A stretch of 64,000 nt of DNA from Alphaproteobacteria bacterium (GTDB lineage: Bacteria > Pseudomonadota > Alphaproteobacteria > Rickettsiales > SXRF01): positions 179,133-243,132 of the forward strand of contig JAGVLO010000007.1 in NCBI GenBank assembly GCA_020049775.1, in the 5' to 3' direction. Position numbers and translations under genes: made by a program. The notes under the pieces are model-generated. The model saw only the letters and a program-made list of their open reading frames with translations, searched no databases and had not been told where the DNA came from. Below are positions 10,262-19,059 of this stretch, one piece after another. How positions within the stretch are numbered: position 1 is the first letter of the stretch; each line of letters starts with the position of its first letter.

Positions 10262-12523
10262 ATGTACCTGCCCGCAGGAAAAACCGATTTTCTTGGCGCA
10301 ACGCCAAATAGGAAAGAAGGCGGCACTAACTTCGCCTTCTACACCAGTAAAGACGCAAACCGCGTTGAGCTATGCCTTTTTGACAAGAAAACAGGCATAC
10401 AGGAAACCGGACGTTTTGAACTGACAGCAAAAGAAGATGTCAAGGGCGATGATGGCAAAACCACCATTGGCTATATCTGGCACGGCTTTGCAGCAGACGT
10501 GGAGGAAGGTGCGCTTTACGGCTTCCGCGTGCATGGGCCGTTCAACCCCGACAAAGGCCAGTATTTCAATCCCTACAAGGTGCTGATAGACCCCTGTGCT
10601 AAAGCTGTTACCGGTGAATTACACAAATGGGATCAACGGCATTTCCCGCATGACTTGCACAAAAAAACAAATGGCAAGCCCGACATGAGCTGCCACGATA
10701 ATGCCGATGCAGTACCGAAAGCACGCGTGGTTGACTGGCAGAGCTTGCAGGAGCGTACAACACAAGGCCTGCCAATCGGCGCACTCAAACCTCATGCCGA
10801 CACCATCATACGCGAGCTGCATGTAAGAGGTGAAACCATCAACCACCTCTCCATCCCTGAAAATGAAAGAGGAACCTATAAGGCGCTCAGCAGCGACGAG
10901 TATGTCGCATGGGTTAAGGAAATGGGCTACACCACTCTGGAGCTGATGCCCGTGGAATCCTTCGGCAGCGATCCCGGACTGGTCTCGCGCGGTAAGAAAA
11001 ATTTCTGGGGCTATATGACCATGACCCCTACCGCACCGCACACGGAATACGCCGCCAATAAATTCCTGCCGGAAGAAGAATTCGCTGCAACAGTACGCAA
11101 GCTTAAGCAAAATGGCGTTGAAGTTATCATGGACATAGTACCCAACCATACGCTGGAAAGCGGCCCGGGCGGCCCATTACTCAACTTACGCGGCATGGAC
11201 AATACCCTCTATCTACCGCACGATTATACCGGTTGCGGCAACACGCGTGATTTTGGTCACCCCATCAACCGCCGCATGTTTCTCGAAGAACTACGCTATT
11301 GGCAGGGCCTTGGTGTTTCCGGCTTCCGCATTGACCTCGCCACCATCATCGGGCGTGAGCATGGCAGAGAATTTGATCCCAACAGCGAAATGATGAAGGC
11401 GCTGCGTCAGGACTATGGTGCCGACCACGGCCTGAAAAACATCAAGTTCTACGGCGAGCCGTGGGATCTCGGCCCCAATGGTTACAAGCTGGGCCAGCTA
11501 GCATGGTATGCGCAGGACGATGTCGGACTGTTCGGCAAGGATTTCGGCAATAACCGTGTAAGTGAATGGAACGGCAAAGCCCGCGATACGCTTCAGACAT
11601 TACTGCGCTCCGGAAGCGAACTGACGCGCGGCGCTATCGTAGATCACATGGCAGGCTCAAGCCGCCACTATCCCGACCCGCAGGCCAGCGTCATCAAAAT
11701 CACCTCGCACGACGACGGCACGTTGGAAGACATGGTAACGCGCGAACAAAAGAACAATTACGCTAACGGTGAAGACAACCGCGACGGCAATCACCTGCCC
11801 GGTACCAACTGGGGTGCAGAAGCCAAACGCGTGCAGCGTTTCCTCATGGCATTGCTCGGGCTGTCGCAGGGTGTGCCGATGATTCGCCATGGTGACGAAC
11901 GCGGCCACAGTGCCGACGGTAATACCAACACCTATTGTCAGGACAATCACATGACCCACATACCGTGGGGCGACAAGATAAAGCCGGAAGGTCAGGCACT
12001 GATGCAATTCCACGGCATCGTGAATGGATTCCGCAACAAGCACTCCTGCCTAAGGCGCGGCGTTCATTTCACGGGCAAGCCGGACAGCGCATGTGACCTA
12101 AAGGTCAATGGCTCAGACATAAGGGATGTGATGTGGCTGAATGAACAAGGACATGAAATGCAGTTTGGCTCACATCAGTGGAACGAGGTAGGCGGATTTG
12201 CCATGCTGCTTTCCGGCGATCCGGGCAACAGCCCCGCTAGTACCAAGCATTTTACACGCAAAGTAAACCGCACCGAGCATGACATGCCCCTGCTCGTACT
12301 GGTAAACCCCACCATGCGCGACAATATGGAATTCAAGCTACCGGACATACCTGGAGTAAAATGGAAAATGGCCATAAACAGCCAGAACCCCGATTGCGCT
12401 AAACAGGAACTTTCATCGGGAAATACCATCCGCCTTGGCTGGCGTTCAGCTGTAGCGTTTGAGGGACAGATAGAGAAAATAAAAGAAACTTCGGTAAAGC
12501 GCACTACGGGTGCAAGCCGGTAA
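10262..12523 (+). CDS. glgX: Glycogen debranching enzyme GlgX (isoamylase type)
   Basis: Cytoplasmic GH13 enzyme that hydrolyses alpha-1,6 branches of glycogen. The 753-aa protein begins with a CBM48-like N-terminal domain (GATPNRKEGGTNFAFYTSKDANRVELCLFD), followed by the amylase barrel. GH13 motifs are present: DIVPNH, nucleophile Asp in GFRIDLAT (about residue 357), acid Glu in FYGEPWD (about 398), and the third Asp in SHDDGTL (about 482). The family Arg-Gly-Asp region is seen as RHGDERG. The ORF track starts at a TTG. I use the ATG directly after it, behind CAGGGAG. No other glycogen genes are in the window, so it is detached from a glg operon. Confidence 0.92.
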   Translation: MYLPAGKTDFLGATPNRKEGGTNFAFYTSKDANRVELCLFDKKTGIQETGRFELTAKEDVKGDDGKTTIGYIWHGFAADVEEGALYGFRVHGPFNPDKGQYFNPYKVLIDPCAKAVTGELHKWDQRHFPHDLHKKTNGKPDMSCHDNADAVPKARVVDWQSLQERTTQGLPIGALKPHADTIIRELHVRGETINHLSIPENERGTYKALSSDEYVAWVKEMGYTTLELMPVESFGSDPGLVSRGKKNFWGYMTMTPTAPHTEYAANKFLPEEEFAATVRKLKQNGVEVIMDIVPNHTLESGPGGPLLNLRGMDNTLYLPHDYTGCGNTRDFGHPINRRMFLEELRYWQGLGVSGFRIDLATIIGREHGREFDPNSEMMKALRQDYGADHGLKNIKFYGEPWDLGPNGYKLGQLAWYAQDDVGLFGKDFGNNRVSEWNGKARDTLQTLLRSGSELTRGAIVDHMAGSSRHYPDPQASVIKITSHDDGTLEDMVTREQKNNYANGEDNRDGNHLPGTNWGAEAKRVQRFLMALLGLSQGVPMIRHGDERGHSADGNTNTYCQDNHMTHIPWGDKIKPEGQALMQFHGIVNGFRNKHSCLRRGVHFTGKPDSACDLKVNGSDIRDVMWLNEQGHEMQFGSHQWNEVGGFAMLLSGDPGNSPASTKHFTRKVNRTEHDMPLLVLVNPTMRDNMEFKLPDIPGVKWKMAINSQNPDCAKQELSSGNTIRLGWRSAVAFEGQIEKIKETSVKRTTGASR

Positions 12524-12530
12524 AAGATGG

Positions 12531-13115
12531 CTACCTGTTTCTCACAACGCCTGATGCCAGCCCCGGCGGAACAACAACGCCCATATCCTCAAGCTGTGAG
12601 ATAACCCCACCCGAACCGCTGACGGCATAGGCGAGTTCAATGGATTTGGGAACGACATGCAGCGTCAGTCCGTTTTTATCATTGGTAAAGCGCTGTTTCT
12701 TGAGTTCAACGATATCGCCGTTTAAGACTTGTTTCTGCTCGGCAGTCGGCTCCGGAGTGTCGGTATATTCATTACGGTTTTGTATCCCCAGCACGTCATA
12801 CATGGACGCCAGCGCATTCCCCGGCTCTGCGGTAAACAACACGGTCGGGCGCATGGGTATATTTTCTTTTTCCATACCACGCAGCAAGCGGTCAGCATTG
12901 CGTGCGCCATCGTCACTCATATTAAAATCAGTCACTATGGCGCTTACCATCTTGCCGTAACTACGCATCATATATAGAGCTTGGTCGCCGTCGCTGGCTA
13001 CCAGTGTACGGTAACCCTTTGCCCGCAGCTGGCGCACCAATTCCCCTTTAATACCATCGCGGTCCTCGGCGATGAGAACCAGCGGTCCTTTGGTATCTGT
13101 AGCAAATTGGCGCAT
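12531..13115 (-). CDS. Receiver-domain protein with an unrecognised C-terminal extension
   Basis: 194 aa. Residues 11-115 look like a CheY-type receiver: acidic pair E17-D18 (LIAEDRD), phosphoacceptor D63 in IVTDFNMS, and the switch Thr T95 in VLFTAEP. The conserved Lys after beta-5 is not obvious, so phosphoryl transfer may be altered. Residues 116-194 match no output domain I know, and no DNA-binding or enzymatic motif is visible. It stands alone, convergent with glgX by 7 bp, without an adjacent kinase. It is not a KdpE substitute, because the winged-helix domain is lacking. Confidence 0.65.
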   Translation of the reverse strand: MRQFATDTKGPLVLIAEDRDGIKGELVRQLRAKGYRTLVASDGDQALYMMRSYGKMVSAIVTDFNMSDDGARNADRLLRGMEKENIPMRPTVLFTAEPGNALASMYDVLGIQNRNEYTDTPEPTAEQKQVLNGDIVELKKQRFTNDKNGLTLHVVPKSIELAYAVSGSGGVISQLEDMGVVVPPGLASGVVRNR

Positions 13116-13373
13116 ATCTGCCTGAATTCAGTGATTTGGAATCACGTATATCTCCGCTCATTATGCTCTTTTTATGTTAAGGTATTATTTCAATTCGGGT
13201 TTATATTTATAAATATAAAATATATTAATATATTACAATTGGATAATATGTTTTTGTCATGTCGCCAAACCTTAACAAAAATCCTGGCAATTACAGGAAA
13301 TCCGTAAAAAAAGCGTAACAGTAGCGTGCTATTCTGGTTTCACCTCTAGTGAGAACCAACACGAAGGACGCTT

Positions 13374-13535
13374 ATGACTGATACCGAAGTGATGAATAAA
13401 TCAGAGAACAAAACTTCTCAGGAAGATACGCTACGTCAGGTACTGGAAATACTCCAACAGCTGCCTACTGTGAGTAACACCTCAGGCAGCAACATGCAAA
13501 TTCCGCAGCAATCCGTCCCCGCCCGTGTGCGCTAA
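13374..13535 (+). CDS. 53-aa small protein, hypothetical
   Basis: Short ORF missed by the track. It starts ATGACTGATACC behind GAAGGACG (AAGGA six bases from the ATG) and ends TAA at 13535. The protein is hydrophilic and Gln/Ser-rich with a short predicted helix (TLRQVLEILQQL) and no hydrophobic segment. It is convergent with the exporter permease (7 bp apart). The good ribosome-binding site and the AT-rich leader upstream support it. There is no family recognition. Confidence 0.45.
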   Translation: MTDTEVMNKSENKTSQEDTLRQVLEILQQLPTVSNTSGSNMQIPQQSVPARVR

Positions 13536-13542
13536 TAACAAA

Positions 13543-14856
13543 CTACGCTCCAACGGATCTTAACGCCTCTATAGGCTGCATCTTTGATGCTTTATGAGCA
13601 GGATATAAGCCGCTTGGAAGGCCGATACCAATAGACATAAACAGTGCCAGTAAAATTGAATATATGCTGAACTCAACAGTAACACCAAACCACTGCTCTA
13701 CAATAAACCCCGCCAAATAGCCGGTCAGCAAACCTAAAACACTACCCACACCTGAAATAATAATTGCCTCTAACAGGAATTGTTTCAAAATTTGCTTATC
13801 GGTCGCACCTATTGCCTTACGAATTCCTATTTCTTTTGTGCGTTCTGAAACCGTAACCAACATAATGTTCATAATCCCTATGCCACCTACAATAAGCGAA
13901 ATGGAGGCTATAGCCCCAAGCAGCATGGAAAATGCCTTGGTGGTTTCTGTTGCCAGTTTTTTAATGGAATTTATGTTGAATATTCTAAAATTATCATCAA
14001 TGGCATCTGGAATTTTATGATGTTGCCGCAATGTGTTCCGAACATCTTCTATCAGATCATCTATAGCTTTTTCCGAAACACTCTTGATATAAAGAATTTG
14101 CACTTCACTGTCGTATGGATCACCGAAATATGTCTTAAAAGTTGTTGGGGGAACATATATGACGTTATCTAAATCATCACCACCCAAACTGGCGCCTTTT
14201 GATTCCAGTACCCCTACGACCTTAAAAGGTATCTTTTTATCGCCGATTGAAACAGTGCGTCCAATAGCTCCTGAATCACCAAACATACGATCTACAACAG
14301 ATCTACCCAGAATAATCACACGGTGTGAAAGCCTTATCTCGTCAGCAGTAAATCCACTTCCTTCCTCTATTTCCCAATTCCGGATATGCAAAAATTCAGG
14401 TGAGATTCCAGTAATCGCAGTATCTATCTGCAAATTCTTTGTGTATATTTTTTTTGGTGTCGGAACAGTGGAATATGCAACAGCCTCAACATTATGAATA
14501 GCCGAGATGATATTTATATCTGCCTTGCTGAACTGAGCTACCTGAGATGCTCGTTTAACTGCCTGCTTGGAGAGTGTCATAAGCAAAACGTTATTGCCAA
14601 GCGCTGAAATGCTTTTTTCTACCCTTCGCTGGCTTCCAGTACCAATGGCAATCATCAAAACAACAGCTGCAACACCAATAACAATACCTAGCATCGCAAG
14701 CAGTGTCCGCATCCGGTTAGTGCCAATAGAGATCCAAGCTTCAACCATAAGATGAATAATGGTGAGTTTAGGCGCAATGCCTTGCTTCTTGGCACCAGTC
14801 AACCCAGCTAAGGCTGACAGTTTCCCAATTATATTATCAATACATTGGGCCATCAT
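13543..14856 (-). CDS. MacB-type ABC transporter permease (FtsX-domain)
   Basis: About 437 aa. It has an N-terminal helix (RTLLAMLGIVIGVAAVVLMIA), a long periplasmic MacB_PCD domain (about residues 60-280) and three C-terminal helices of the FtsX type with TKEIGIRKAIGAT in the coupling loop. That is the architecture of MacB or YknZ permeases, here on a separate polypeptide from the ATPase. It overlaps the ATPase gene. Three in-frame ATGs lie within 20 bases and the start is uncertain (14871, 14856 or 14853). It probably works with the ATPase, the adaptor and the TolC-like channel below to expel a peptide, glycolipid or drug from the periplasm. Confidence 0.88.
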   Translation of the reverse strand: MMAQCIDNIIGKLSALAGLTGAKKQGIAPKLTIIHLMVEAWISIGTNRMRTLLAMLGIVIGVAAVVLMIAIGTGSQRRVEKSISALGNNVLLMTLSKQAVKRASQVAQFSKADINIISAIHNVEAVAYSTVPTPKKIYTKNLQIDTAITGISPEFLHIRNWEIEEGSGFTADEIRLSHRVIILGRSVVDRMFGDSGAIGRTVSIGDKKIPFKVVGVLESKGASLGGDDLDNVIYVPPTTFKTYFGDPYDSEVQILYIKSVSEKAIDDLIEDVRNTLRQHHKIPDAIDDNFRIFNINSIKKLATETTKAFSMLLGAIASISLIVGGIGIMNIMLVTVSERTKEIGIRKAIGATDKQILKQFLLEAIIISGVGSVLGLLTGYLAGFIVEQWFGVTVEFSIYSILLALFMSIGIGLPSGLYPAHKASKMQPIEALRSVGA

Positions 14857-15523
14857 ATATAACTTCACCATCTTTAACTTGTATCAAACGTTGAGCATAG
14901 TTTGCTACGTCCTGTTCATGCGTTACTAATATGATAGTGATGCCTTCTTTGTTTATGTTGGTAAAAAGATTCATGATTTCGTCACTTGTGTGACTGTCCA
15001 AATTACCAGTTGGCTCGTCGGCAAGAATAAGTGTGGGTTCACCTGCAAGCGCACGGGCAATTGCAACTCTCTGCTGTTGTCCGCCCGAAAGCTGACTTGG
15101 CAGGTAATCACGGTATTTTGCAAGCCCCATTTGCCCAAGGTAATAATCGGCACGCCACATGCGCTCTTTAAATTCTTCACCGCCGTAAAACAATGGCAGC
15201 GCTACATTATCGGCAATCGAACGCCTCGGTAAAAGATTGAACCCCTGAAACACAAAACCAATCGTATTATTCCTTAAATTTGCAAGCGCCTCGTCGTCAT
15301 ATATACTGGTGTCTTCTCCATCAAGATAATAAAGCCCTGAGCTTGGACGATCTAACGTACCTAGTATATTCATGAGTGTACTTTTTCCGGCACCGGAAGA
15401 ACCCATTATCGCAACAAACTCGCCTGGCTCTATAATCAGATCTATGGATTTGAGTATAGGAACGGTTACACCGCTCGACAGTATGTAATCCTTCCGAATA
15501 CCGCTCATCTCGATAACTGCCAT
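14837..15523 (-). CDS. MacB/LolD-type ABC transporter ATP-binding protein
   Basis: 228-aa ATPase with Walker [10 protein letters not shown] (residues 41-49), Q-loop, signature LSGGQQQR, Walker [13 protein letters not shown] and the H-loop in VTHEQDV. This signature set is typical of the MacB/LolD/FtsE class. It begins 2 bp after the adaptor stop and overlaps the permease gene. It supplies energy for the exporter. It is not FtsE, as it is linked to a MacB-type permease and an HlyD-type adaptor. Confidence 0.92.
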   Translation of the reverse strand: MAVIEMSGIRKDYILSSGVTVPILKSIDLIIEPGEFVAIMGSSGAGKSTLMNILGTLDRPSSGLYYLDGEDTSIYDDEALANLRNNTIGFVFQGFNLLPRRSIADNVALPLFYGGEEFKERMWRADYYLGQMGLAKYRDYLPSQLSGGQQQRVAIARALAGEPTLILADEPTGNLDSHTSDEIMNLFTNINKEGITIILVTHEQDVANYAQRLIQVKDGEVIYDGPMY

Positions 15524-15525
15524 TT

Positions 15526-16692
15526 CTAGCCCTTACCTTGATTGCGCTGAATTCCTGTTACTACATTGTCCCCTTCTTTCAGCGTTTTTCCGGAAACAGC
15601 AAGGTAGGCATCATCTGCCCCGTCTATATCAACTTCTACGGGTTCTAAATCCTCTCCACGCAGCACATAGATGGTTTTAGTTTTAGGATCCTCAACTACC
15701 GGAGTAGCCGGAGCCTGCGGTTTTACAGCGGAAGAAAAAAGGCGGCTCAGACCCATTGGGCTAGTAGTCGTTGCAGGGGGCCTAAAGCGCAATGCTGAAG
15801 CTGGGATACGAAGAATATCTTTTAATTCTGATAAGGTAATGCTTACATATGCTGTCATACCCGGAAGCAGCATTCCGTCTTTATTATCTACCAGAACTTT
15901 AACGCCATATGTTACAACATCTCGCGAATTATTACTGTTGGGACTGACATTTACCTGATGCACTTTTCCCTGAAACATTTTTTCAGGAAATGCATTTACC
16001 TGAAATGTAACATGCATACCTTCTTTCACTTTGCTGATATCCGCCTCCGAGAGGTTCACTTCAATTTTCATTTCGGAGAGGTTTCCGGCAATTTTGAATA
16101 GTGTGGGCGCCTGAAAGCTAGCTTGCAGTGTTTGCCCCTCGGTCACATCCTGTGAAATAATCACACCATCAATGGGAGACGTAATTTTGGCATACGCCAG
16201 ATTAACCATGTCACGCTCAATGATAGTTTGAGCCACCTCATAGCTGTTCTTTGTAGAAAGCAAACTCTGCTGTGCGCGTTCAAGATCAACTTTTGCGACA
16301 TAATCTTTGGATACAAGCATTTTCATACGTGCAACATCACGCTGTGCTTGTTCAAAATTGGAGCGGGCAGTATCCAGAGTGCTTTTGTCTTGTTTAATCT
16401 GGGCCAATAGTAATGCAGGGTCGATTTCGGCTAGTAGCTGCCCTGCCTTTACCTTATCATTGACCTGCACATATAACTTGCTTACTTGTCCGGAAACCTG
16501 AGAACCTATAGAGACTAACTGGACGGGATTTATAGTACCAGTTGCTGATACAATTGACCTGATATCGCCGCGTGTGACCTGTTCCGTGCGGAATTTAGGC
16601 GTGCCATCGCCATCATCCATACTGCTGTAGATAACTACAAAAAGTAAGGATATGCCCAAACCCAACAACAAAAATTTTTTCTTGCGCACCAT
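15526..16692 (-). CDS. MacA-type periplasmic adaptor (HlyD/RND-MFP family)
   Basis: 388 aa with an N-terminal anchor helix (KKFLLLGLGISLLFVVIYSS) and then the lipoyl/barrel-sandwich hybrid split by an alpha-hairpin. The first half is visible as IGSQVSGQVSKLYVQVNDKVKAGQLLAEIDP. The coiled hairpin is LDTARSNFEQAQRDVARMKML and onward. The returning half is ITSPIDGVIISQDVTEGQTL, and a beta-barrel follows. This is the MacA pattern: the adaptor links the inner-membrane ABC unit to a TolC-like channel. It follows the tolC-like gene after 8 bp. A Pro/Ala-rich insert near residues 300-330 is unusual. Confidence 0.92.
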   Translation of the reverse strand: MVRKKKFLLLGLGISLLFVVIYSSMDDGDGTPKFRTEQVTRGDIRSIVSATGTINPVQLVSIGSQVSGQVSKLYVQVNDKVKAGQLLAEIDPALLLAQIKQDKSTLDTARSNFEQAQRDVARMKMLVSKDYVAKVDLERAQQSLLSTKNSYEVAQTIIERDMVNLAYAKITSPIDGVIISQDVTEGQTLQASFQAPTLFKIAGNLSEMKIEVNLSEADISKVKEGMHVTFQVNAFPEKMFQGKVHQVNVSPNSNNSRDVVTYGVKVLVDNKDGMLLPGMTAYVSITLSELKDILRIPASALRFRPPATTTSPMGLSRLFSSAVKPQAPATPVVEDPKTKTIYVLRGEDLEPVEVDIDGADDAYLAVSGKTLKEGDNVVTGIQRNQGKG

Positions 16693-16700
16693 GTATATTA

Positions 16701-18185
16701 CTACTGTTGTTCGTTTTTGACAGAATAGTCAGAAACCATTTTTGTTGGTTCCATCGTGTCCAGATTCAATACGCCCACTGCCCGGATGAGGTCTACACGT
16801 GTTGTAAGCAGGTTTTGGCGGGTCACCAGCTGGCTTTGAAGTGCGCTGCTGTATTGCGACTTGGCATTTAGCACGTCAAGTATGCTGCCCAAGCCTTCTT
16901 TGTACCGGCCTAATGCTACATCTTTTAACTGAACTGCGCTTTTTAGTTGATCCTTGCTGGTCTCCCATGAGCGCTTTGCGGTCTCATAATTATGCCATGC
17001 GTTCCAGACATCCTGCTCAACATCAAGTTCGCGTTTAACCAGTGATGTGCGTTGGGCTTCCAGTTGTTTTTTTGCATTACGCTCGTTATATGTATGACTG
17101 AATCCTGCAAAGATGGGAATACTCACAGATAACCCGATCGCCTGACTTCGATCGCTTGTCCGGCTCAGTACATTCACCTCGTCATTATCCATATCCATAT
17201 TTGCCGTTACCGAAACCGTAGCGGTGTTTGCTCTTTCAAGAGCTTTTAATGATGTTTCTGATGCCTTGATAGTAGCGCGCGTTGCCTGCAAGTCTTTCCT
17301 TTGTTCCTTGGCCTTAGCCATGAGGAATTTAATCTCTTCGCCAAATGGATCCTTCGCCAGCGTATCATTATCAATTTCGGAAACGGTTATTGCTACATCC
17401 GCACTCAGGCCCAAAAGTGTTGCTAAAACTGCCTGCTGGAGAGATAAGCCGTTTTCTGCCACCTGACTGTCTAGTAATGATTGGGAATAAGTACCTTTTG
17501 CCTGTAATTTATCTGCAAGGGGTGCCTGCCCGATATCATGCCTGAGCGTAGCTGCCTCATAACTTTCCTGCGCGAATTTCTCCGCGTCTTTAGCAACGGT
17601 GACCGCGTTCTGTGCCGTAAGTAAATTATAGTAGGTCCGTAATGACACGGCGATAGTTGCCTGCAATGCAGAATTATAATTATAACCGGCGGCAACGAGC
17701 GCTTGCTCCGCAGCTTCCAGCCTAAATTCCCGCTGCCCGAAGTCGTAGAGCGTCCACCCAAGGTCAAGGCCGTGGTTTCTGCCGATTTCCGTTGTTTTAC
17801 TGCTGCCAGAGAACGTGCCTGTTCTGTCGCGGCTCATAGTAGCTGTTACACTGGGAAAATAAGATGAGTAATTTGACGCATGAGACGCCGCCTGTGCCAC
17901 CAGGCTCAAATACGCTGCCTTGGTCTCCGGATTGCCGCACAACGCACCGACAACAACATCATTCAATTTAAGAGGTTGCTTTGTATCCGGCGTTTGGCAT
18001 TTTTCTGGCACAAGGCTTAGTTCAACAAGATTTGCGGCCTTGCGTTCGGTAGCAAATGGATCACCAGCAGTTTCTACAAGCCACGGTAGAGTATCGGCAT
18101 ACGCCGCACAGCATAGAAAATTACCTGATATTACAAACAGGCAGGTATATGCGTTCAATCTCTGTATCTGTTTGTATGGAAACAT
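16701..18185 (-). CDS. TolC-family outer-membrane efflux protein
   Basis: 494 aa with a Sec signal peptide (residues 1 to about 30, ending AAYA-DTLPW). The TolC-type double repeat of long helices follows. Typical elements are ALCGNPETKAAYLSLVAQAA near the start, DFGQREFRLEAAEQAL in the first hairpin and RYKEGLGSILDVLNAKSQYSSAL in the second. It forms the outer-membrane exit of the exporter. It is the first gene of the four-gene operon, with about 390 bp of AT-rich DNA between it and the divergent Cys-rich secreted protein. Having all three exporter parts plus a dedicated channel in one operon suggests a specific substrate. Confidence 0.92.
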   Translation of the reverse strand: MFPYKQIQRLNAYTCLFVISGNFLCCAAYADTLPWLVETAGDPFATERKAANLVELSLVPEKCQTPDTKQPLKLNDVVVGALCGNPETKAAYLSLVAQAASHASNYSSYFPSVTATMSRDRTGTFSGSSKTTEIGRNHGLDLGWTLYDFGQREFRLEAAEQALVAAGYNYNSALQATIAVSLRTYYNLLTAQNAVTVAKDAEKFAQESYEAATLRHDIGQAPLADKLQAKGTYSQSLLDSQVAENGLSLQQAVLATLLGLSADVAITVSEIDNDTLAKDPFGEEIKFLMAKAKEQRKDLQATRATIKASETSLKALERANTATVSVTANMDMDNDEVNVLSRTSDRSQAIGLSVSIPIFAGFSHTYNERNAKKQLEAQRTSLVKRELDVEQDVWNAWHNYETAKRSWETSKDQLKSAVQLKDVALGRYKEGLGSILDVLNAKSQYSSALQSQLVTRQNLLTTRVDLIRAVGVLNLDTMEPTKMVSDYSVKNEQQ

Positions 18186-18574
18186 CGTCTTTAAGAGTGT
18201 CTGGTTGAGTTTTTATAATAATGTCATTTGGTTAATCTTTAGTTAGACCTTCATGACATGCACACAGAAGGCGTTATGGAACACTCCCAAAACTTTTATA
18301 AATTAGTGGTTGCAGAAAATTGGCGAAAAGCCATCCCCCTGAAAGTTAACAATAACTAAAATTGTAAAGCATTTTATTTATATTTTACTAAAATTAAATT
18401 AATGAATTTTTAATCCAGATGGTATAAATTCAATAGACGCATTGAGTTTATTGGTTCTAAAATTTAGTAATACGCTGATAAACATATATATTATACGGTA
18501 CGATGTCTAAAATTAAGAACAATAACATCTTCGCAATAAATATTAATACAATAATAAATTAAGAGGAGATTCTC
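18186..18574 (+). other. AT-rich divergent intergenic region
   Basis: 389 bases separating the tolC-like gene (minus) from the Cys-rich secreted protein (plus). It is strongly AT-rich, especially 18340-18560, and must hold both promoters. Candidate -35/-10 pairs on the plus strand (for example TTGAGT, 17 bases, TAGTAA) are too weak to call. AAGAGGAG just before 18575 is a good ribosome-binding site. No convincing ORF or RNA was found. Confidence 0.5.
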
Positions 18575-18988
18575 ATGAAATCATTTATTAAAATGGCGCT
18601 TGCAGTGTCCGCAATTGCCTCCGTTGGCAGTTCGGCAAATGCTTATGACTACTCAACATATTCAGCCATGATGACCACTACGGCGCCGACTACTGTTACA
18701 ACCACATACCCAAGCCCGACAACGTATCCAATTCCTACCGTAGATCCTACTCCTGTCACTACCTGTGCGTCCCCAACCATTGACTTCGACATGGAAGAGT
18801 TTGAAGTTGAATATGGCACTGACGGCACCTGTATGACAATGAAGAAGGGTCCGCCTAAGAAAAAGGAATGCAGGGGCCATGATGCAGGTCCTCCGCCAGT
18901 AATACATGATTATGGCAGGATAACCAAAACGGCTTGCAAAACAGCTTGCGGTACAAACGCCTGTACATGGGGTGGTAATCCTATCTAA
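18575..18988 (+). CDS. Secreted six-cysteine protein next to the MacAB-TolC operon
   Basis: 137 aa. It has a clear Sec signal peptide (MKSFIKMALAVSAIASVGSS, cleavage after ANA), then a Thr/Pro-rich segment (about residues 30-68), an acidic patch (MEEFEVEYGTDG), a basic patch (KKGPPKKKEC) and a C-terminal domain. The mature protein has six cysteines, enough for three disulfides: three spread over the middle and three near the end (TACKTACGTNAC). I recognise no family. It has its own AAGAGGAG site and terminator, so it is a single-gene unit divergent from the exporter. A plausible but unproven idea is that it is secreted by Sec and then carried out by the MacAB-TolC unit, as reported for E. coli heat-stable enterotoxin II. 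Confidence 0.7.
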   Translation: MKSFIKMALAVSAIASVGSSANAYDYSTYSAMMTTTAPTTVTTTYPSPTTYPIPTVDPTPVTTCASPTIDFDMEEFEVEYGTDGTCMTMKKGPPKKKECRGHDAGPPPVIHDYGRITKTACKTACGTNACTWGGNPI

Positions 18989-19013
18989 TCCACCATCATA
19001 ATTAATTTATGCA

Positions 19014-19043
19014 AAACGGTCTGGGGAAACCCAGGCCGTTTTT
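19014..19043 (+). terminator. Rho-independent terminator after the Cys-rich protein
   Basis: Stem AAACGGTCTGGG / CCCAGGCCGTTT (12 bp with one G-T pair) and a 4-base loop, followed by T5. It lies 26 bases after the stop codon at 18988. Confidence 0.85.
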
Positions 19044-19059
19044 GTTTGTGCGGTGTTTA

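Noticed and set aside
18258-18359. A 33-codon ORF on the plus strand starting ATGCACACAGAAGG in the tolC/Cys-rich gene intergenic region
   Set aside because: No ribosome-binding site, no conserved features visible, and it overlaps a region expected to hold the exporter promoter.
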